From: Ditibartonella apihabitans
GTDB lineage: Bacteria; Pseudomonadota; Alphaproteobacteria; Rhizobiales; Rhizobiaceae
Direction of reading: 5' to 3'
Assembly (NCBI RefSeq): GCF_002007485.1
Contig: NZ_CP015820.1
Coordinates: 1,054,001-1,118,000 of the forward strand
Length of the DNA: 64,000 bases
In this document: piece by piece, positions 59,119 through 64,000 of the stretch
Numbering within the stretch: position 1 is the first letter of the stretch
How the letters are laid out: each line of letters begins with the position of its first letter
Position numbers and translations under genes: made by a program
Notes under the pieces: generated by a model
What the model was told of the DNA's origin: nothing
Databases searched by the model: none
What the model saw: the letters and a program-made list of their open reading frames with translations, nothing else

Positions 59119-60014
59119 TGCAGCAGAACCGTTTTTTCATTGCCCTTGGTGTCATTATTGTTGTTCTGTTAGCGATCTGGATGTCGGTATTTATCGTCTA
59201 TCCACGTCAGCAGATTGCAGTTAAACGTTTCGGGCAAATTGTCAGAGTCGAACAGGAACCGGGACTCTACTTCAAAACGCCTTTTATCGACCAAACAGTC
59301 ATTATTGATAATCGTCTGTTGCGCTATGATGTTCCTACGCAATCCGTGCAGGTCCGCGGTGGTGCCTATTATGAGGTCGATGCATTCTTCATCTATCGGA
59401 TAACCGATCCGAAATTGTTCTTGCAGCGCATCAGCTCGGGTCGTCCGCAAGTTGCGGCAGAGGAAAACCTGGCACCACGCTTCATTGATGCTTTGCGTGC
59501 CGTTTATGGAAAGCGCGAATTCAAAGCTGCCCTGTCGGATGAACGCGGAGCTATGATGGAAGAGGTTCAGCAGCAATTTTCGGCTGATGCCGGTTCACTC
59601 GGCATTACAATTGTTGATGTCAGAATCCGTAAAACCGATTTGACAGATGCTGTATCGGAAGACGTTTATCGCCAGATGGCCGCCGAACGTGAGGCAGCAG
59701 CCGAAAATATTCGTGCTCGTGGTCAGCAGGAACGGGACCGCATTGTGGCCGAAGCCAATCGCGAATACGAAGAAATCGTTGCAGCGGCCAAGCGTGACGC
59801 CGAAATTACCCGCGGTGAAGGACAGGCCGAAAGCATTCGTCTATTGCTGGAAGCGAGAAAAACCAATCCGTCATTTTATGATTTCTGGCTGGCAATGGAA
59901 AATTATAAGACGTTGAAATCGACACCGATGGTTATTTCGCCGAACGAGGATTTCTTCTATTATTTCCATAATCCGCTCGCGACCGGAAAAGTGACTGCAC
60001 CGGCAAATAATTGA
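59118..60014 (+). CDS. hflC: HflC, modulator of FtsH protease
   Basis: A 298-residue partner of HflK: one membrane helix (residues 6-26), the SPFH domain from FIVYPRQQIAVKRFGQIVRV, a coiled coil (AAEREAAAENIRARGQQERD) and an FLYYFHNP-like end. The start ATG shares its A with the hflK stop; the next gene overlaps by one base (TGATG), so translation of three genes is coupled. Confidence 0.96.
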   Translation: MQQNRFFIALGVIIVVLLAIWMSVFIVYPRQQIAVKRFGQIVRVEQEPGLYFKTPFIDQTVIIDNRLLRYDVPTQSVQVRGGAYYEVDAFFIYRITDPKLFLQRISSGRPQVAAEENLAPRFIDALRAVYGKREFKAALSDERGAMMEEVQQQFSADAGSLGITIVDVRIRKTDLTDAVSEDVYRQMAAEREAAAENIRARGQQERDRIVAEANREYEEIVAAAKRDAEITRGEGQAESIRLLLEARKTNPSFYDFWLAMENYKTLKSTPMVISPNEDFFYYFHNPLATGKVTAPANN

Positions 60015-60199
60015 TGGAGCTCTTTTTTACTGCAATTGGTCTTGTTCTTTTTATCGAAGGACTTGTTTATGCAGGCTTTCCGGTATTGGTAAAGAAAATG
60101 GCGTCACAGATACATGTGACGCCTGAACATATATTACGTCTGAGCGGCTTTTGTGCAATGGTCATCGGTTTGATTATTGTGTGGCTTTCATATTCGTAA
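60014..60199 (+). CDS. DUF2065 small membrane protein
   Basis: A 61-residue protein with two membrane helices (about 5-22 and 41-59) separated by a polar loop (ASQIHVTPEHILRLSGF). It matches the DUF2065 family often found directly after hflC. The function is unknown; context suggests a role linked to HflKC or the following protease. The TGATG overlap with hflC fixes the start. Confidence 0.9.
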   Translation: MELFFTAIGLVLFIEGLVYAGFPVLVKKMASQIHVTPEHILRLSGFCAMVIGLIIVWLSYS

Positions 60200-60335
60200 A
60201 TGATAGGGTAAAAATCAGCTATTGATAATTGGGGTAAAGGCGGGTTCAAGAAGAATTCAGTCATTCCCCTTTGTCATGAAATGTTTTAAACGGGATGATA
60301 GCACGGTCATTGTCGCTTTCAGATGGGATAGGAAT

Positions 60336-61832
60336 ATGGTGTTAAAGCGTTTTATGCTTGCTGCGGCTCTTTGCTCGGTTGTTTCATTTTCTCAGTCTGA
60401 AAGTTTTGCAGAAGTCGCGTTGGAACACAAAGCACCTGAATCGGTTGCAAATCTTGCGTCGGGTTTGTTGGATGCAGTTGTCAATATTTCAACCTCCCAA
60501 ACAATAAAAGGCACAGAACAGACAGACAAGACCACCCCGCCGAAAGTGGAAGAGGGAGCACCTTTTCAGGAATATTTTAACGACTTTTTCTCGTCGAAAA
60601 ATGATAAAAACGAATTGAACCAGTCGCGCAAAGTCCAGTCTCTTGGTTCCGGATTTGTCATTGATGCTGAAAAAGGGCTAATCGTCACCAACAATCATGT
60701 CATCGCTGATGCTGATGATATAGAGGTCAATTTTACCGATGGTTCCAAGCTCAAGGCAAAGCTTCTGGGCAAAGATAGTAAAACGGATCTCGCACTTTTG
60801 CAGGTTGACCCCAAGGGCAAAAAACTTACCGCCGTTTCATTCGGTGATTCTGAAAGTGCACGCATCGGCGATTGGGTTATGGCTATCGGAAATCCGTTTG
60901 GCCTTGGCGGCACAGTGACAGTCGGCATTATTTCGGCGCGCAATCGTGACATTAGTGCCGGTCCTTACGATGATTTTATTCAGACCGATGCAGCGATCAA
61001 TCGCGGCAATTCCGGCGGTCCGCTTTTCGATATGAACGGCAAAGTCATTGGTATCAATACCGCAATTATATCGCCATCCGGAGGTTCTATCGGTATCGGT
61101 TTTGCGATCCCCTCCGATATGGCAACCGGTGTGTTGGATCAGCTCAAGCAATTTGGTGAAACCCGTCGTGGCTCGCTTGCAATAAGAATTCAGCCGGTGA
61201 GTCAGGAAGTTGCGGATAGTTTGAAATTGCCAAAAGCGGAAGGTGCGCTTGTTGCCGGCAAAATTGACGATAAAACTGTCGATAATGCTCAATTGAAAGA
61301 CGGGGACGTGATCACGCGCTTTGGTACGCATGCCATTAAAGACGCGCGTGAATTGCCAAGGATAGTTGCTGAAAGTCCCGTGGGTAAAATTGTCGACGTA
61401 ACTATTCTTCGCAATGGCGAAGAGAAGACAGTAAAAGTGAAACTTGGGCGCCTCAAAGAAAAGGAACTGGAAACCGAGACTTCTGACGACGACGAGCATG
61501 GCGGAGAAGACAAAAAGGCGGAAGCCTCTGATTCCATCCACGCAATGGGGATGACATTGTCGGCACTATCGGACGAACTGCGCAAACGCTTCCATATCAA
61601 ACCGGATATTAATGGCGTTGTCGTTACTGCCGTTACGGCAAATAGTGCGGCTGACGAAAAACGTATTCGCACTGGCGAGGTTATCGTTGATATCAATCAG
61701 CAGGCTGTCAAAACGCCGGAAGATGTTGCAAAACAGTTAGAACTTTTACGCGCAAACGGCCGTAAAAATGCGCTTTTAATGGTTGCTGGCGAGGATGGAG
61801 AATTACGCTTCGTTACATTACGTCTTGAATGA
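60336..61832 (+). CDS. Do-family periplasmic serine endoprotease (DegP/HtrA-like)
   Basis: A 498-residue protease/chaperone: signal peptide ending SFA (residue 25), trypsin-like domain with His121 (TNNHV), Asp151 (KTDLAL) and Ser226 (GNSGGP), then two PDZ domains (about 270-365 and 405-495). An acidic linker (TSDDDEHGGEDKK) joins the PDZ domains. It degrades misfolded envelope proteins. ATG 60336 is preceded by GGGATAGGA; the frame from 60222 is rejected. It follows the hflKC block, a conserved order in Hyphomicrobiales. Confidence 0.94.
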   Translation: MVLKRFMLAAALCSVVSFSQSESFAEVALEHKAPESVANLASGLLDAVVNISTSQTIKGTEQTDKTTPPKVEEGAPFQEYFNDFFSSKNDKNELNQSRKVQSLGSGFVIDAEKGLIVTNNHVIADADDIEVNFTDGSKLKAKLLGKDSKTDLALLQVDPKGKKLTAVSFGDSESARIGDWVMAIGNPFGLGGTVTVGIISARNRDISAGPYDDFIQTDAAINRGNSGGPLFDMNGKVIGINTAIISPSGGSIGIGFAIPSDMATGVLDQLKQFGETRRGSLAIRIQPVSQEVADSLKLPKAEGALVAGKIDDKTVDNAQLKDGDVITRFGTHAIKDARELPRIVAESPVGKIVDVTILRNGEEKTVKVKLGRLKEKELETETSDDDEHGGEDKKAEASDSIHAMGMTLSALSDELRKRFHIKPDINGVVVTAVTANSAADEKRIRTGEVIVDINQQAVKTPEDVAKQLELLRANGRKNALLMVAGEDGELRFVTLRLE

Positions 61833-62135
61833 TGTGCGATATTCGGACGATACTGGAGCGAGCTTTTTTACATGTTTTCTGACCATCAATATCGGATAGC
61901 TAAATTCATTATCAATGATAAGGCGTAACTGCTTCTATAATTGTTCAGGCCAACCCGTTCGCATTGAATTATCACTTCAACACAAAAACAGACGGTGTTT
62001 GAAACAAGCTTTAATGCGCCTATTTTCCATGATTTGGTTTTTCAGCGCCTTTTACCATATCGGATTTGGCGAATTGACTATCAAACTCGAGAAAGCGAAT
62101 TTCTTTCTCGCCGGAGTATGATTACGAGATATTTT
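61833..62135. other. Gene-free gap between converging genes
   Basis: 303 bases between the Do protease and serB. Short open frames (for example plus 61915-62121) have no ribosome site and no recognisable family. A TCGAGAAAG / CTTTCTCG inverted repeat (around 62087-62111) may end both transcripts, but it lacks T-runs. Confidence 0.45.
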
Positions 62136-63035
62136 TCAATAGAGAAAATCCGACTTGCGATAACCCTGTAGATAAAGAAGAGCGGTCAGATCACCATAAT
62201 CAATACGAATTGAAGCAGCTTCCGCCACGAGTGGCTTGGCGTGCAGTGCAACACCGGAACCGGCCAGATTAAGCATTGCAAGGTCATTAGCACCATCACC
62301 TACGGCCATGGCATCTCCCGGTGAAATATTCAATTTGTTACAGAGTTCTTCAAGCTTTTCCAATTTTGCTTGTTTGCCTAAAATCGGTTCATTGACAACA
62401 CCGGCAAGATGCCCGTCTTCAACGACAAGTTCATTGGCATTGTGTTCGTCAAAACCGATTGCATTTGCTATTTTTTTTGTAAACAATGTAAAACCGCCTG
62501 AAACAAGGGCGGTGTAAGCGCCATTCCCGCGCATGGTGGCGATAAGTTCTTTTCCTCCATTGGTCAGAGTAATACGGTTTTCAATGACATCGTCAATGAT
62601 TGATAATGGCAGACCTTTCAACAGGGATACCCGCTCGCGAAGTGCCGGTTCAAATGCAATTTCGCCATTCATGGCGCGTCTGGTGATGTCGGAAATATAG
62701 TCGCGCAATCCCGCAACATCGGCAAGTTCGTCAATACATTCTTGTCCGATCATGGTTGAGTCCATGTCGGCGACAAGCAGTTTTTTTCGCCTCTTGTCTT
62801 GAATTTGGACAGCAAAATCCACCGGTTCGCCCTGAAGTGCGGCACGCAAGGCTTGTTTCGCTTTTTCTGGCCCGATATTGTCACCAAGCGGGATATCACA
62901 TGCAACTCCGTCACAAAGCCAATAGACAGTGCTTGCATTAAGACTATGAGAGGCTTTATCAACGAGCTGCGGTGTTAAAACCGGTCTATCAGGATTGGCA
63001 ATCAACGTTGCCACAAGCAACTCACTTCGGGACAT
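62136..63035 (-). CDS. serB: Phosphoserine phosphatase
   Basis: A 299-residue HAD-superfamily enzyme, last step of serine synthesis. An ACT-like N-terminal region (1-75) precedes the catalytic motif I, DMDST with Asp90 and Asp92, motif II SGGFTLF, and motif IV VGDGANDLAML (about 240-250). Cytosolic, Mg-dependent. It diverges from miaA with only 14 bases between starts, so promoters must lie inside one or both coding regions, or expression is read in from elsewhere. Confidence 0.96.
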   Translation of the reverse strand: MSRSELLVATLIANPDRPVLTPQLVDKASHSLNASTVYWLCDGVACDIPLGDNIGPEKAKQALRAALQGEPVDFAVQIQDKRRKKLLVADMDSTMIGQECIDELADVAGLRDYISDITRRAMNGEIAFEPALRERVSLLKGLPLSIIDDVIENRITLTNGGKELIATMRGNGAYTALVSGGFTLFTKKIANAIGFDEHNANELVVEDGHLAGVVNEPILGKQAKLEKLEELCNKLNISPGDAMAVGDGANDLAMLNLAGSGVALHAKPLVAEAASIRIDYGDLTALLYLQGYRKSDFLY

Positions 63036-63049
63036 AGAAAACTCCGCTC

Positions 63050-63916
63050 ATGAAAAAAAGAACAATTACTTTGATAGCGGGACCAACGGCAAGCGGCAAG
63101 TCGGATTTTGCTTTAAAATTGGCAGAGAAAAGCGGGGCCTCGATTGTCAATGCCGATTCTATGCAAGTTTACAGCGTTTTACAGATTATCACCGCACGGC
63201 CGAGCAATGATGATATGGGGCGCGTTCCACATTATCTTTACGGCTATGTTTCGCCAGAAAAACAATATTCTACAGGTCAATGGCTTAAAGATGCGTCGGA
63301 TATCATAAAGTCTGTTGAAGGCCCTCTTATTTTTGTCGGAGGAACGGGACTCTATTTTAAAACCTTATTGGAAGGCATGGCCGAAATTCCTGATATACCG
63401 GCAAATATAAGAGAAAAATGGCGTGAAGAGCTGAAGAAAAAAGGTGCATCTGCGCTTTACAATATTCTTAAAGATATTGATGGTCCGGTCGCTCGTCGTT
63501 TGAGCGAACATGACGGCCAGAGAATTATTCGTGCGCTGGAAGTCTATGAGGCAACAGGAAAACCTCTTGGTTATTGGCAAAGTCAAAAGACTAAACCGGT
63601 ACTTGAAGGTGAAGATGTCACCAAATTACTTTTAATGCCGGACCGTAACCTTGTTTATCGCCGTATAGAAGATCGTTTCGATAAAATGGTTGATAATGGT
63701 GCTTTGGACGAAGTCCGTTCGTTGATAAAACTGGGATTGGATCCTTCAATGCCCGCTATGAAAGCCATTGGTGTACCAGAATTCAACCGAGTTTTACGAG
63801 GTGAAGATTCAATCGAAACGGCAATTGTCAAAGCCAAAACAGGTACGCGCCGTTATGCAAAACGCCAAATGACATGGTTCCGGCACCAGTTAGCCAGTGA
63901 CTGGAAAAGAATTTAA
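63050..63916 (+). CDS. miaA: tRNA dimethylallyltransferase
   Basis: A 288-residue enzyme that adds dimethylallyl to A37 of tRNAs reading UNN codons. The P-loop LIAGPTASGKSDFALKLA (residues 8-25), the NADSMQVYSVL segment (34-44) with the catalytic Asp, GGTGLYFKTLLEGM (about 97-110) and the late GTRRYAKRQMTWFRHQ are present. The last 84 bases of the window after the stop hold no supportable gene. Confidence 0.96.
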   Translation: MKKRTITLIAGPTASGKSDFALKLAEKSGASIVNADSMQVYSVLQIITARPSNDDMGRVPHYLYGYVSPEKQYSTGQWLKDASDIIKSVEGPLIFVGGTGLYFKTLLEGMAEIPDIPANIREKWREELKKKGASALYNILKDIDGPVARRLSEHDGQRIIRALEVYEATGKPLGYWQSQKTKPVLEGEDVTKLLLMPDRNLVYRRIEDRFDKMVDNGALDEVRSLIKLGLDPSMPAMKAIGVPEFNRVLRGEDSIETAIVKAKTGTRRYAKRQMTWFRHQLASDWKRI

Positions 63917-64000
63917 ATCTTTTTGAAAAAGAATTGTTCAAACTTTTATCGGAACACGAAATTATGGTCTCAGGCCTTAAAGTCGTTATCTAAAAATGCG

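Overview
The window looks like the chromosome of an alphaproteobacterium of the order Hyphomicrobiales, most probably a member of the Bartonellaceae. The supporting features are the tRNA-Tyr / tRNA-Gly / tuf / tRNA-Trp / secE / nusG / rplKAJL / rpoBC order, an NDUFA12-type complex I accessory gene, EipB (DUF1849), DUF2155 and DUF1489 genes, lipid A synthesis through LpxI, and the hflK-hflC-DUF2065-Do protease block. By eye the G+C content of genes is in the mid-40s percent. That is higher than I associate with blood-borne Bartonella and closer to bee-gut Bartonella; the species assignment is inference only. I see no phage, insertion sequence, CRISPR array or rRNA operon.

Layout. 1-6.3 kb: the 3' end of gatB, a GNAT acetyltransferase, the NDUFA12-like protein, DUF2155, a lipoprotein, an L,D-transpeptidase coupled to an ACR3/BASS-like permease and a frameshifted rhomboid, then rlmB on the minus strand. 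6.4-20.8 kb: the translation/transcription superoperon, with structured leaders before rplJ and rpoB and a clear terminator after rpoC. 20.8-25.2 kb: an accessory stretch with a broken VOC (glyoxalase-fold) gene, an extremely AT-rich non-coding island, a one-TM hypothetical protein, a MerR regulator, a DUF1624 membrane protein, a nitroreductase and a 33-residue membrane peptide. 25.2-34.7 kb: serine deaminase, DUF1489, a small basic protein, a penicillin-binding protein with a SPOR domain, clpS-clpA, a HIT protein, a glycerophosphodiesterase-like protein with altered metal ligands, RidA and EipB.

34.8-48.1 kb is a long plus-strand envelope and translation block: rpsB-tsf-pyrH-frr-uppS-cdsA-rseP-bamA-lpxD-fabZ-lpxA-lpxI-lpxB. 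It joins elongation-factor and ribosome-recycling genes to undecaprenyl and phospholipid precursor synthesis, outer-membrane protein assembly and lipid A synthesis. 48.3-52.7 kb is a minus-strand five-gene operon for a polar amino-acid (or opine-like) ABC transporter with an embedded FAD-dependent D-amino-acid dehydrogenase-like oxidoreductase. A plus-strand pair, an MHS-family transporter and an M20 aminoacylase/hippuricase-like hydrolase, follows. 56.5-61.8 kb: thyA-folA followed by hflK-hflC-DUF2065-Do protease (membrane-protein and periplasmic quality control). The window ends with divergent serB and miaA.

Most of the window is conserved housekeeping sequence. The points most worth a second look are the transporter/oxidoreductase operon, the about 10% G+C island near 21.4 kb, the frame-broken rhomboid and VOC genes, the glycerophosphodiesterase with substituted catalytic positions, the Cys-rich tail of the DUF1624 protein, and several small unrecognised membrane or lipoprotein genes.
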